Source: Locusta migratoria (taxonomy: Eukaryota > Arthropoda > Insecta > Orthoptera > Acrididae). From it: a DNA stretch of 64,000 nt. The number at the start of each line of letters is the position of its first letter. The first letter of the stretch is position 1. The stretch lies in the NCBI GenBank assembly GCA_026315105.1, contig CM048750.1, positions 260,453,151-260,517,150 on the forward strand, read 5' to 3'. This document shows, in pieces, positions 1 to 11,245 of this stretch. The notes under the pieces were generated by a model. That model ran no database searches. It had not been told where the DNA came from and was given only the letters and a program-made list of their open reading frames with translations. The position numbers were made by a program, and so were the translations under genes.

Positions 1-35
1 TAGCGACTCAGTTCCCTCGGCCACCGCGGCCGGCG
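1..35 (-). repeat. SINE head fragment (type A)
   Basis: The first 35 bases are the reverse complement of the tRNA-like head of the commonest SINE in this window (GGCCGCGGTGGCCGAGG on the minus strand). The element is cut by the window edge, so only its 5' end is visible. Confidence 0.7.
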
Positions 36-151
36 GCGCAAAAAAATTCGTCTAAAAAACGTGTTTGATTAAAATAATAATTATTATTATTCGGAAGCGA
101 AGTTGACAAAGAATTACGAAAAAGTTGCAGACACTTCTGAAGACATTTGAC

Positions 152-887
152 GAAAGAAATTCCAATTTGCTGCTAAGTTTTGATATTTTTATTAAGTCAC
201 GACAGACTGTTTCGGCGCATTAGTGCCATTTTCAAGAGACCTGCAGATATAGGTAATAATTTTTACATAGTTTTAATTATAAATCTTACTCTTAAAGTAA
301 TAACAAAGGTTTTTTACTTACGTCTAGATGGAATGACGTGCATATATCATCGAATCAGACTGTCTTCTGGTGTTATAAATTTTTTAAAGTATTTTAAATT
401 ACGTTTGACAGTTCCGATGATATATGCTTACATATTATCTTTTGATGGTGACAAAGATGATCTTTTTATCGCTATCAGTTGTAGTTGCGATCTCTGGTTG
501 ATAGCGATAAAAATATCATCTTTGTCACCATCAAAAGATAATATGTAAGCATGTATCATCGGAACTGTCAAACGTAATTTAAAATACTTTAAAAAATTTA
601 TAACACCAGAAGACAGTCTGATTCGATGATATACGCACGTCATTCCATTTACACGTAAGTAAAAAGCATTTGTTATTACTTTAAGAATAAGATTTATAAT
701 TAAAACCACGAAAACTATGTAAAAATTATTACCTATATCTGCAGGTCACTTGAAAATGGCATTAATGCGCCGAAACAGTCTGTAGTGACTAAATAAAAAC
801 AAATCTAAACTTAGCAACAAATTGGAATTTCTTTAGTAAAAAGTCATTATATGACCTTTATTATGCTGCAGGTCCCAAAGAGCAAAA
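152..887. mobile_element. Foldback retroelement with two hammerhead-like arms
   Basis: Two arms of about 320 bp (roughly 154-477 and 499-835) are inverted copies of each other around a 21-base loop. Both arms carry, in inverted orientation, the motif ATGGCA-loop-GCGCCGAAACAGTC, which resembles a decayed hammerhead core (TTGAAAA instead of CTGANGA, then a GGC/GCC hairpin, then GAAAC). The segment is flanked by an imperfect direct repeat (ACTTCTGAAGA then ATTTGAC, 133-151 and 888-905) that looks like a target-site duplication. The open frames inside (180-548 plus, 428-709 minus) are mirror images of the palindrome and are not genes. Probably derived from a Penelope-like or retrozyme-like element. 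Confidence 0.6.
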
Positions 888-1910
888 ACTTCTGAAGAAT
901 TTGACATAGGGACAAACTCCCCAGATAAATACTTAAAAATATTCAAAATTGAAAAATAAGTGATGCCGTTTGCCATGTTTACAGTACGTTTATTACATAT
1001 AATGAAAAATTGCCACGAAAGGCAGACATTTCTTCCGTGGTTTAATAATTTAAAAATATTAAATTAAATGTTGCGAGGTCATGAGACAAATGTGCTGCGG
1101 GTTGTGAGAGACGATCGCCGGTACGTCCTTAATCATTCTACGTGTTCCCATTGGGCCTGGAAACCATTTACTCTCTAGTCTCTAACACTTTCTCTCCCAG
1201 TGTTGCTATATGGCAACATCATCTACATCTGTTCCTCCAGGCGCAACCATTTGTCCAAAGACTGTGAACAACACAGTAAGACTTTCCAAAATCCTTTACT
1301 TCGAGGAAACAGAGAGCATTAAACTACAATTCATTGAGAAAATGTGTATTGTTTCTTCTTTTCTAAGTTGGAGTACATGGAGCAAGACTTTAAAATTATT
1401 AAATTATCATATCATTTGAAACTTTCATTACTACATTATTGTCAAATGTCTAAATTAGTAGCAAACAGTTTGAAAATGATGTTAGTTGTGATAAAGGAAA
1501 TATATCCAAATGGTGCCGTAATGGCATATGGAGTCATTCCAAATTTCCCTCTAGAAAGAACTTCTAACAATTACACATTATTCTAATCATTATGTATAGA
1601 AATATGCATAGAAATTTTTTGTTCACGAATTAATAAGATTTGGGGTTGTTGGGGTTAATGTGCATTTTGTCTGTGACAACCTGCTTGTAAATAGTTTTTG
1701 CAGTTTGTGTGTAATTTAAATTTACATTAATCGAATAAAATCTATTTCGTTCCAAGTTTGTAAATGTGTTCTAGAAAAATATTTTCATAAAATACATTTA
1801 AAAGATGCCGAAAACTGCTAAAAATTCAATAAGAAAATAAACTAGAATATAGTGATGCCGTTCACCAGTGAATTTATCTCCAACCAAACCTTATCATCGT
1901 CAACCATCAA
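888..1910. other. AT-rich DNA, nothing recognised
   Basis: No coding frame with recognisable homology, no tandem array and no terminal repeats were seen. Short frames at 1210-1586 look like chance. Confidence 0.5.
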
Positions 1911-3029
1911 TCTTTTTCTTTATATATAAAACAGAGTGTTCGTTTGTTTGTGTGTACGTATTGCATACAAATCTACAGATTTGTTCCAATCTTTTTCAAA
2001 TTTTGTGCACGTAAGCTTCAATCTATGAGGACGGTCGTCGTCATACATGGTTCAGGGGATATTACGCCGTAAACGATAGGAGTTACAAGAAACTGCCACA
2101 TAATGCGAAGAAACTTTATAAACACACTATATAAGGACAGTTCTTAGCGACTTGCAACCAACTTTAAACAAAATTTCAAACCTTTGTTAATCTTTTTTCG
2201 CTAACAACCACATCAAAGTAATAAAAAGAAAAAAAGTTTCTCGCTTACTACTTTTCCGCTGTTCATGGACTAAAACTATGGCATTCGGTATGACGTTACA
2301 ATTTATAATTTCTACGCTACAAATTGTAGCCGCAGGAAATTTTACAGACAGTATACAAACATACAACTGAATGTACCTTCGAAATTGTATCACAGTACGA
2401 CACATAGTTATTGAAATATGGACAGTAACGTTTATGGAAAACCTCCCCATCATGCACCAAGTTTTTAATTTATTGCTTCTTTACTGCTAGTTGTATTCGC
2501 GATAGATTTTACAGACATACAGCACTTTGACACATGAATATATGTATCTAAAAATTATACAATTGTACAACATATAACTCAATTAATATGAGATCGTACG
2601 CATCATATATGTCATTTGTATTCTGATAACTATTTTTATTGCCGCAGCGGAGTGGCCGAGCGCATTTAGACGCTATGCTCCGATCCGCAAGTCCGCTCCC
2701 CGTCGGGGTTACGAATCCTCCCTCGGAGATGGATGTTTGTGCTGTCTTTAGTATAAGTTTGTTCATGTTTGTAAGTTTAAGGAGTGATGACCCCGCAGTT
2801 AAGTCCCATAAGCTTAACAAACATTTTGAACTATCATTCTTTGTTTGGATATAGCACTTATAATTTCGTACATTATGCAAGACAGCCTTATTTCTTAAAT
2901 ATTCTCCGATAAGTATAACATGTTTCTAGAAAAAAGGGAGGTGAAAAGAGAGAGAAGGAATAGGAGAAGTAGTAACTCAAGGCAGAAATAAGTAAATAAA
3001 TACCCTGACAACGCCGGGTTTTCAGCTAG
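1911..3029 (+). mobile_element. Non-autonomous Helitron-like element, copy 1
   Basis: The element begins TCTTTTTCTTTATATATAAA after an A and ends in GGGTTTTCAGCTAG followed by a T. This matches the Helitron rule of 5' TC, 3' CTAG and insertion between A and T. No Rep/helicase frame is present. It is followed directly by a second copy of the same family. A divergent SINE (2641-2832) has inserted near its 3' end, and about 240 bp present in copy 2 are missing here. Confidence 0.6.
2641..2832 (+). repeat. tRNA-derived SINE (divergent head)
   Basis: An A-box-like GGAGTGGCCGAGCGCATTTA and a B-box-like GGGTTACGAATCC are followed by the SINE body (GATGACCCCGCAGTTAAGTC) and the tail AACAAACATTTTGAAC. 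Copy 2 of the surrounding Helitron lacks this block and so shows the empty site. Confidence 0.75.
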
Positions 3030-4152
3030 TTATATACGAGAAAGCAGAGTGTCCGTATGTTTGTGTGTACGTATTGCATACAGATCTACAGTTTCGTGCC
3101 AGTCTTTTTTCAAATATTGGAGAGATAAGCTTCAATCTACGAGGACGGTCGCCGTAAGTATAATAATTACGTAGAACACATAGTTCACGACATATGACGT
3201 CATAAACAATGAGATGCGTGGAAAACTGCTGTATTAAGCGACTATGCTGCTCATTTTCTCCTACACTACAGGACCGATTTCAATCAAATTTGGTACACAC
3301 ATTCCTTACGTGGGATAATAATTGTTGTAAGAGTACTAACCACATTCGACTCATGGTTCATGAGATATAATGTCATAAAGAATAAGAGTTGCAAGAAACT
3401 GCCACATAAAACGACGAAACATTTATAAATACACTATATGAGGAGGACAGTACTTAGTGACTTGCAACGAACTTTAAACATAATTTCAAACCTTTAATCA
3501 ACTTTTTCTCGATGACATTCACATCAAAAGCATTAAAGGAAAAATATTTCTCGCTTACTAGTTTTCCGCTATTCATGGACTAAAACTAAGGCATTCGGTA
3601 TGACGTTACAATGTATAATTTCTACATTACAAATTGTAGCCGCAGGAAATTTTACAGACAGTATACACACATACAGCTGAATGTATCTTCGAAATTGTAT
3701 CGCAGTACGATACTTAGTACATGAGATATGGGCACATAAACAGTAAAGTTTATGGAAAATCGCCCCATCACGCACCAAGTTTTAATCTATTACTTCCTTA
3801 TTACTAATTCTATTCGCAACAGATTGTACAGGCATACAGCACTTACACAAATGAATACATACCTGAAAAATTATACAACATATAACTCAATAAATATGAG
3901 ATCGTTCGCATTTTATATGCCATTTGTTTTTTGATTACTATCTTTTTTTGTTTGAATAGTGCACTTATAATTTTGTACATAATGCGAGTCAGCCTTATTT
4001 GTTACTTATTCTCCTATAAATATAGCATGTTTTTAGAAGGAAAAAAAAAAAGGAAGTGGACAGAGAGAGAGAGAAGGGATAGGAGAAGTACTAAGTCAAG
4101 GCAGAAATAAATAAATAAATACCTGAGCAAAGCCTGGTTTTTGAGCTTGTGT
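3030..4152 (+). mobile_element. Non-autonomous Helitron-like element, copy 2
   Basis: This sequence is homologous to 1911-3029 over most of its length (shared GTGTGTACGTATTGCATAC near the start and a common AAATAAATACCTG region before the 3' end). Its 3' end is AAAGCCTGGTTTTTGAGCTTG, a decayed form of the GGGTTTTCAGCTAG terminus. It abuts copy 1 head to tail. It has no coding capacity. Confidence 0.5.
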
Positions 4153-4385
4153 TATTCATATTTTACAAGGGGAAAATTAATGAAACCTGTATATTTATCT
4201 CGATATTTGCAGTCGATAGTTTTCCTACTGTCAAATTTTGTTTTAATTACAAGTAATAAAAAATTATATATTTTATCACTCCTGTCGACGCAACAATTAG
4301 TTCATTATTACCATTAACTGCAATTACGAAATTTTAATCTAATAAAACATATATTTCAATACATAATTTCTTTAAAGGAAGCTCA

Positions 4386-4640
4386 TCACTCTACTTAATA
4401 CTCCGAGAACGAGCTGTGGATTACAACACACACGCTCCCATCAAACCGACTCCCACTGATACAACCTCTGAAGTGCAGAATAGGTCTTGGAGTTACAAGA
4501 TCAAAACGGGTGTCCGACAGGGTCTATCATCCAGTCTGTTTAATATGGTGCTTGATAAAGTCATCAAATCTGAAAATGTAGAGGGAGGAATCTGGGAATC
4601 AAACCAGTTGCCTGTAGTCGATAAACTCAAAAACTACTGT
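4386..4640 (+). pseudogene. LINE reverse transcriptase fragment
   Basis: The frame contains KIKTGVRQGLSSSLFN followed by MVLDKVIKSE. This corresponds to the GVRQG-LSP-LFN block (RT motif 4 region) of RTE/Jockey-type LINE polymerases. The aspartate-rich FADD motif, the endonuclease and a proper 3' end are all missing, so it is a short relic. Clade not resolved. Confidence 0.55.
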
Positions 4641-4669
4641 AAGGATTTGTATACTCTTCACTAATGTAC

Positions 4670-5705
4670 GGGGTGATTCACGAGAGGGGTTCAGGTGTAA
4701 TAATTCCTTAAGGTGCGTGGCAGTGGCGAGCAAAAATCCGGAAAGCAGTCGCGACACTTCCACTGATTTGTATTATACTCCACGACAGCAGCGCTCCAAG
4801 CGACTGGCGAGGTACACTTCTGAATACGATATCAGATGAGAGTGAATAGTGTGGTTTAAATTGATTTTGACGTACTTTTTACAATGGGGAACATATGTAG
4901 TGCCATAAAAATAGGTAATAACCACAAAATAACTGCACATTTGACCTTATGAGGTTTACTAAGAACCACTGGCAGGTATGAAACGGTACTTTGCAGGACA
5001 TTTTATTTACGATTATCTTGAAATTTAAACTTTTTAATCAAGAATTTCAGTTTCTATTAGTAGTAAAAATTGCTAATAAACAACAGAGGATCCAACCTTC
5101 TATAGAAGGACGTTGGTTTTCTACTCAGAGACGTCAGGATTTCTTCACTACAATTCCAGCAAAATCAGCAACTATTGAACATAAGAAACTTATAACGAAT
5201 TGAATACCTGAATTATTAAATTTACCAGATTAGTCACTACTGCTGTAGCTGATGGGAAATCCTCACAATCGTGACAATAAAACATCGAAAGCAAAAACAC
5301 AGTTCCCAACAAAACAGAAACCAGTTCCACAATTGTTACTACATCTCAACCACAAACGGCAAGAATCTTCAAGATATTCGTTTTATAATCAACAGTAATT
5401 ATACTCAAAAGTAAATGGATTTATAACTATTCTCTCACTTTCAACAGAGTAGGCTGCAAAATATACACATGTTCGTACGTATTTCCTCATGAATAAGTTG
5501 TTGCTTACATCAATGAATCAGGGAAATTCGGCTGTTTTTACATTTATTCCACGACTATTTATGTCTCTCGATATTTCACTAATGTTTGGAACGCTAAAAA
5601 TTCTATAAGCTATTTGGTTAATTGCGTAAAAAAGTAATTACAAACATTTCTCCTCCGGCGCCTTGCCCATCACTAAGAGTGTCGTTGCAACTGTCAGTTG
5701 GTAAC
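4670..5705. other. AT-rich DNA with a lone TIR-like motif
   Basis: TACGGGGTGATTCACGAGAG at 4668-4690 resembles the TACAGGGTGAATC terminus of the hairpin element at 16351, but no partner end was found. The rest shows nothing I can name. Confidence 0.35.
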
Positions 5706-5717
5706 AACTTTCACAGT

Positions 5718-5861
5718 TAATTGATTTTTCCGTCGGTACTTGAGAGAACATGATAATATCTAAAAGGAACAACTTCCTGGTGTTCTGCAAACTTTTTTAT
5801 TGGTCACAAACCGGCTTTCGGCTTCTTAGGCCATCAGGAAGTTGTTCCTTTTAGATATTAT
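5718..5861 (-). mobile_element. Small foldback retroelement with hammerhead-like core
   Basis: A 144-bp insert is flanked by perfect 12-bp direct repeats AACTTTCACAGT (5706-5717 and 5862-5873). Inside, 25-base inverted repeats (around AATATCTAAAAGGAACAACT) close the structure. On the minus strand the loop side reads CTGATGGCCTAAGAAGCCGAAAGCC, in pieces CTGAT, GGC-loop-GCC and GAAA, a slightly deleted version of the hammerhead-like motif found at six other loci. There is no coding region. The target duplication argues for reverse-transcription-driven insertion. Confidence 0.65.
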
Positions 5862-6126
5862 AACTTTCACAGTAGTGAGTGCCGCGACGGTATATGTTAG
5901 GCTGTGGTAATGCAGTGATCTTTATACTACCCGGATGCTTGACTACAGAGTTCTGAGCGTGACATCTAAGATGTTCATATTCTGTTTCCTGACTAATACA
6001 ATATGGCCGCTATGAAGTATTACAAGAAAAGGGAATGTATTTCAATTCCGTACTCACGTTAGTCCGTTACTTCACATATTGACATAAATTTCAAATCCAG
6101 AGGTAATATCGCTATTATTTGTCTCA

Positions 6127-6543
6127 GGAGGTTAGAATACAGGGAGACGCCCTTACGCTGGAAAAGTGAAGCCTGACTCGGCATATTACTAAGTTTTGGA
6201 GAAGTGTTTATATTGTAGAGCTAATGTTTTCTGTCACTTAAAACTGGCATAAGCGTTCCGACAGTTTTGTCGTGATGTACAACGTTTTAAAAGAGTGCAA
6301 AATAGCAGTTAAAAATTAAGTTTTCAAATATATTATGATTACTGTTTATTCAAGAACGTATATTGTTTGAAAGTACATACTTTGCAATGACTGTCAGTTC
6401 AATGCATTAACAGTAAGAGGGTCGATTTAACGCATAGTTTTAACAGATAAATAGCATTCCAAAACTGACCAGGATGGCGGACAGGCTTCAACTGACGAAT
6501 GTATCCGGCATAGATAATGCCATCTCCCTTTATTCTAACCTCC
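6127..6543. mobile_element. MITE with GGAGGTTAGAATA termini
   Basis: The left end GGAGGTTAGAATACAGGGAG is matched in reverse complement by the right end (GGAGGTTAGAATAAAGGGAG on the minus strand). Similarity continues in patches (TGAAGCCTG). The element is 417 bp long and non-coding. No clean target duplication was found, so the superfamily is not assigned. Confidence 0.5.
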
Positions 6544-6837
6544 TTGATTTGTCATGTACTAATTGATGGAAATTCGTGTGACTAACTACAACATGGCGTA
6601 CAATGAAAATTCGTGTGCAAAACATATGAATGTGCAGGCACGCTACGGTTCTATGCTGAGACACCAGAGTTGTACATCCAGTTTGTATAGAGATCACTGC
6701 CGTGATGCGACAATTCCATTAATATTTCATAATGCCTAGGATGAACGTGAGGTACCTTTTCATGTTAGAAACATTATCGTTACATCAGGCTGATGCGACA
6801 CTACGACAAAAAAGAAATGTTCGTTTATATATGGCCT

Positions 6838-6870
6838 GTTACCCGTACAAAGCCCGGGGTGGGATGCTAG
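6838..6870 (+). mobile_element. Helitron-like 3' terminus
   Basis: ACCCGTACAAAGCCCGGGG followed by TGGGATGCTAG, then T, is the hairpin-plus-CTAG terminus of a Helitron-type element. The 5' end was not found. Confidence 0.4.
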
Positions 6871-7039
6871 TAAAAGCCATGTGTAATCTTGGTATGTTAT
6901 TTCAAGTTGCTCCTGTTTTTGCTTTCTGTCATCACGTTTAATGTTTGTTTTCTTTGATCAGTTTGTATTTCTAATTATACCAGTGCATGTTACTATGATT
7001 TATATGTGTGGATTGCTGTATGAATGCTACTGAAACGTC

Positions 7040-7435
7040 AATAATAATTTTGAAATAGGACAAGACGCTCAAGCAGTCTGGTCGTAACGTCAAACAAGCT
7101 GTAGAAGCGAGCAGCAAGCCGTCTGGAGTATAAGTAGGCGCGGTAAAAAGTGTCGGCATTTGGTTGGGTGCGAGTACTGAAGCTCCAGATGCCATGGGAA
7201 GGTTTACGCAGCCGTCGCTGGTATCGCGTGACTGAAGAATAGCTGGCGGACGGCAAAAAGCCCGGGCCACAGCTTCAGAGCCGCCTGTTGCAGAGGGAGT
7301 GTCTCTCTGCCCTGCTCTGCAATGCTCAGCTGCTGGCCGGACAATCGATAAGCAGCCGCCGCTAGCCCCGGGGCACGTCTCGCGTCTGTCGGTACCACGC
7401 CTTCTCTGCTTCTCTTCGGAGTGGCCGACAAATAC
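7040..7435. other. GC-richer segment of unknown origin
   Basis: About 400 bp with clearly higher GC than the flanks, including a TATA-like GGAGTATAAGTAGGCG at 7125-7142. Overlapping open frames on both strands (such as minus 6971-7618) follow from low stop density and show no recognisable domain. It could be a solo LTR or a promoter region, but no matching termini were found. Confidence 0.3.
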
Positions 7436-7497
7436 GGGGTTGGAACATAAAAAGTGGCTATTGTTTATTGACAACCGACACAAAAGCGTTACATAAC
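7436..7497 (+). mobile_element. Orphan mariner-family terminus
   Basis: GGGTTGGAACATAAAAAGTG and CACAAAAGCGTTACATA match the left terminus of the mariner at 43794 (GAGGGTTGGAAAGTAAATAA and CACAAAAGCGTTACATA). No transposase follows, so this is a lone end or the stump of a deletion derivative. Confidence 0.6.
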
Positions 7498-7739
7498 AGC
7501 GAGAGACATACGAGATACAACAATAGACAACAGACACACACATACTACAATAGCAGTGACGATGACACGAGTAGCAGTGATGCAGATGATGAAACAGTAA
7601 GTAGCAGTAGTGATACAAATTCCGGCTATGACATCAATGAATTTTAGCTTAAATCGTGAGATGAACGTAAATAACATATCTTGGATTATATCCCTTGTTC
7701 TTGTATTTTCTACAATTATTATGGACAACATCTGCATGC

Positions 7740-7811
7740 GGCTCGGTTGCACAGTGGTAGAGTGCCAGAATAGAAAACCAAAAGTCGTGGGTTCGATCCC
7801 CACCAGGTCCT
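7740..7811 (+). repeat. tRNA-like sequence (SINE or tRNA relic)
   Basis: An A-box-like CACAGTGGTAGAGTGCC and a strong B box GTGGGTTCGATCCCCAC lie 36 bases apart. The acceptor ends do not pair and the anticodon stem cannot be closed convincingly, so a working tRNA gene is unlikely. A tRNA-derived repeat is the better call. Confidence 0.45.
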
Positions 7812-7815
7812 AGGA

Positions 7816-8810
7816 TTTTTATCTGTCACTTTCCACTTCTTTCACCTCTGGCATTATTGCTCATGTGAAAAATACCGAGTACCACCGTGGTTCGGAACCC
7901 ACGTTAAACTGTGGGTCCCCCTATAACTGGCTGGGTAAGTCAATTCCAAGGTCGGAGGAAGGCAACGGCATACCACCTCCAAACAGGACCATGCCTAGTA
8001 AACCAATCTCCGGATTGTTGACTGCTTTACCTTTACACATGTTACAAAAAATTCTGTAATTGGAACAATTAAGTGGACAAATAGAACTGTGAGCATCAAT
8101 AAAAAAAATGTTATATATTACATTATACAACTTTCAATGCAAGCATACATTAGATTACAATTTGTATTGATTATCATTAATGTATAACTTTTGCTAGATC
8201 ATTTTATTTACTTCTTTACTTTTGACTATGATATTTTAATGAATTATGTACCATTAATACAATATGTTAAAAAGGAAGGAATTTAAATGTAAACATGTTA
8301 AATAGGAAGAAGTTTTTATTTATAATACCTTGAGATCCTTTACTATGAGATCTACTATTGTGAGATATATTAATATTGTATTAAGAAATGATGGTTTTTT
8401 CCCTTTGTATAATTAAAGTGTATGTTATAAATTTGTTCTAAATAGTTATGCAAAATTATATTTAAAAAAAAAATATTATTTAGCTCTTGAAGCCAGCAGT
8501 TTCTGTCAATAGTTCTTATGTTTGTTAATAACGAGAATGGGCTGGATTTATTGCTGTTAAAATGGAGAAACAGGATTAGAAAAAAGAATCTTATGTTACT
8601 ATTTCATGTACCGGCACTTGACTTAACGTCATTTGCCTCAGTTGTTATAATGTAGTGTAGTTTGTCCACTATGATACACACATTTCTTTTTCTGCTTTTC
8701 ATTATTGTAACAAATTTTATTTTATTATTATGACTATTTTATTTTTTTGTATATTGTATTTTCTTTTAAAAAGTTAATAATGTTACATAACAAATATGAC
8801 TGCCAATTCT
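7816..8810. other. AT-rich DNA, nothing recognised
   Basis: Homopolymer-rich sequence with no coding signal and no paired termini. Confidence 0.45.
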
Positions 8811-8814
8811 CACA

Positions 8815-9010
8815 GAAAGTGGTCCACCTCCACGTGGTGGGACACAGGCAACGGCACACTGGTCCATGATAATAAAATCAAAAACAAAACAAAATAAAAA
8901 TTGTGTTGGTATTGTATATTTAGAAAATATTGATCAATTTATATGTTTATGCCTGGACCAGTGTGACGGCTAAGAGACCTACTGTGGTGAATCCGGACCG
9001 CTATATTTAT
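8815..9010. repeat. Dispersed repeat with CCTCCACGTGG core
   Basis: CCACCTCCACGTGGTGGGAC then GGCAACGGCACACTGG (8822-8866), and further on GTGACGGCTAAGAGACC, recur in the same order at 11060-11150 (CGCCTCCACGTGGCAGGGAC, GGCAACGGGACAGG, GTGGCGGCTAAGAAACC). Both copies lie just outside the 215-bp tandem repeat. Identity unknown. Confidence 0.45.
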
Positions 9011-9289
9011 ATAGACAGTGGGTCTAAATGCAGGCAGCAGTGAAATAAAAAACGTGTCGTACTCTATTTTATCTTATGTTACAATAAAATAATATATCTT
9101 GATTAATTCAGTGAATTAATAATTATTAATTCTATGACCTCGTTAGTAATTTTATCAGAACTAATAATCATATTGTTCATCTTATGTCAAAACAATGGGA
9201 ACCGTTAACGGTGATTTAAACTGTTTTGAAGTATGCAATATAGCACTTGACATTATCTCAATAGCTGTTTTAGTCATAGTATATGTATA

Positions 9290-10655
9290 CTAGCTTAAAC
9301 CAGCGGCTCCGCTCGCGTGTTGATTGATTATGATAGATAAGCTATCTTTCAGTACTGTGCTATGAGACTAGTTTTGAAGGATGAAATTAAATATAATACC
9401 TTCTTTAGAAACAAACATTTTTTGATCAACATTATCAGGAAAGTAAGTAGGGTAGATCAAATCACACGTAAAAATGCACTCGTTTCGAAGAATCCAATCA
9501 CGAAATTCAACAATAATGATTGTAATAATATCACACATCGATCACTTGATGTAATGCGCGAAACGTCAAATCGATTTTTTAAAGAGATGTATTAAAAGAA
9601 ATTTCTTTTTCAAAAATTCAAATGTTTGTATAGCTTATGGGACTTAACTACAGGGTCATCAGTCCCTAAACTTACGAACTACTTATGAACAAACTAATAC
9701 TAAGGACGGCACAAATATTCATGCCCGAGGGGGGATGCGAACCCCCGACCGTAGTGGCCGTGCAGACCGTGACTGGAGCGCCTAGTCCCCTCGGCCACCA
9801 TGGCCGGCAATTTCTTTTTACTGCTTTATTTATTTATTCTTATATTTCCTTATTCCTATGCTTATCCTTACAGGGAAAGATACGAAGGCATTGTAGCAAC
9901 GCATAGACCAAAGATATGTTCTGTGGCAACACGTTTCGCTGTATGTAACCTCCTTGCTATCGAGTTGCAAACGTCATCGCTGGCCTTCAGTCCGAATTTT
10001 TAATAATATGAAGACTTTCAATCACCATATCTTCCTCCCCCTTATAGCTATCATCATGGAACTGCTATGGTGTACAAAGGGAGACTTCGGACAACAATTA
10101 CACTCAGACCATTCGTTTGCGTTCTGTAGTTTTCGCTGCAGAGCGAAATATTAACACACACACACACACACTCAGACACACACGTAGAATTTTATATACA
10201 CCGATAACTTTCCATCCCAATATACTCCATCCTTTTATCATTATCAACCCTCAAGCAACAATGCAACGAATAAAACCATTTTCAAAGAGTAAATATAATT
10301 TTCAAAGAGGAATTATTGTTCTGCATTTCGCGTTACATTCTTCATATTACTAAATTTATATCAGATCGCTATAAAACCCTGCCTAAACCCTTCCTCAGGT
10401 ATAATCAGTAATTGTTCAAATATTTAAGTCTCTACGTCTTGCCGTTCGGACTTCGGACATGATAAGCGTACACCGAACAGACACTCACATTATATATATA
10501 TATATATATATATATATAGCTATCCGAACGCCATAAAACCGTGCCTAAAGCCTTCTCTGGGTAGACATTAGTAACTGTACAATTTTGTAGCTCTTTATGT
10601 CTTGTGGTTCAGAAGTGATAAACGTACACCGAACATTCTCATTTATAGATATAGA
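9290..10655 (-). mobile_element. Non-autonomous Helitron (minus strand)
   Basis: On the minus strand the element starts TCTATATCTATAAATGAGAA and ends GCGGAGCCGCTGG then TTTAAGCTAG. It has a GC hairpin before CTAG and is inserted between A and T. It contains GTTCGGTGTACGTTTATCAC twice, an internal duplication of the 5' region, plus a (TA)n tract at 10490-10518 and a CA run at 10153-10174. A SINE (9611-9808) is nested inside. The same family occurs at 21154-22166 and 46775-47731. No Rep/helicase is encoded. Confidence 0.75.
9611..9808 (-). repeat. SINE type A with target duplication
   Basis: A complete SINE: minus-strand head GGCCATGGTGGCCGAGGGGA, B box GGGGGTTCGCATCC, body and CAAACATTTGAA tail. 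It is flanked by AATTTCTTTTT on both sides (9600-9610, 9809-9819). It sits in the Helitron 9290-10655 and is therefore younger than it. Confidence 0.9.
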
Positions 10656-11039
10656 TTATTATTTGTTTCTCACACCAATTGTACGATAACAACTGTAACG
10701 AATTGTAACTCTAAAATTATGGTAGTCATGTTTATGGAAATTCATTTGTAACTTTTTAATATGTTAATTAATATTTTAATTAAATAATATTGTAAACAAA
10801 TTTATTGTGAAACATTATCTCAATAATTGTTTTAGTTGTAGTATATGTAACATGTATAATTATATTACTATGTATTTCTTAAACCATTGTATGATAACAA
10901 CTGTAACAAATTGTAACTATAAAATTACGGAAGTCATGTTTATGGTAAAAATTCATTTGTAACTTTTTATTACGTTAATCAAATTTTTAATTAAATAACA
11001 TTGTACAGAAAATTATTGTGAACATTAATATTATAGATC

Positions 11040-11230
11040 AGGCATTTGTTGTGGTTCAGATAACTGGTTCGCCTCCACGTGGCAGGGACGGGCAACGGGA
11101 CAGGCCACCACAAGCTAATCTAACGATTGGTACCTGTGGCGGCTAAGAAACCAGAAACTGCAACTATTGCTACTACAGCTTGTAGCATACGACCCACCTT
11201 AGATTTGCAAGGCCGTGGGTCACTCTTTGA
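11040..11230. repeat. Second copy of the CCTCCACGTGG dispersed repeat
   Basis: Homologous in order and spacing to 8815-9010. It directly follows the 215-bp tandem repeat and precedes the mariner cluster. Confidence 0.4.
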
Positions 11231-11245
11231 TGTTAATGAAAAAAA

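Larger units (their letters stand above)
9249..11025 (+). repeat. Two-copy tandem repeat (~215-bp unit), first copy split by a Helitron
   Basis: Unit 1 is 9249-9289 plus 10656-10810. Unit 2 is 10811-11025. Both share ACATTATCTCAATA, TAGTATATGTA, GATAACAACTGTAAC, AAATTGTAACT or GAATTGTAACT, and GTCATGTTTATGG in order. The Helitron lies inside unit 1, so unit 2 shows the uninterrupted sequence. Confidence 0.65.

Noticed and set aside
180..709. Two similar frames (122 and 93 aa) suggesting a gene pair
   Set aside because: They are the two arms of one palindrome read from opposite strands.
6971..7618. 215-aa minus-strand open frame
   Set aside because: His/Tyr/Cys-rich low-complexity start, no domain, and overlapping frames on other strands. 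It reflects a low-stop GC-richer block.
7740..7811. Possible functional tRNA gene
   Set aside because: A and B boxes are good, but acceptor and anticodon stems do not pair.
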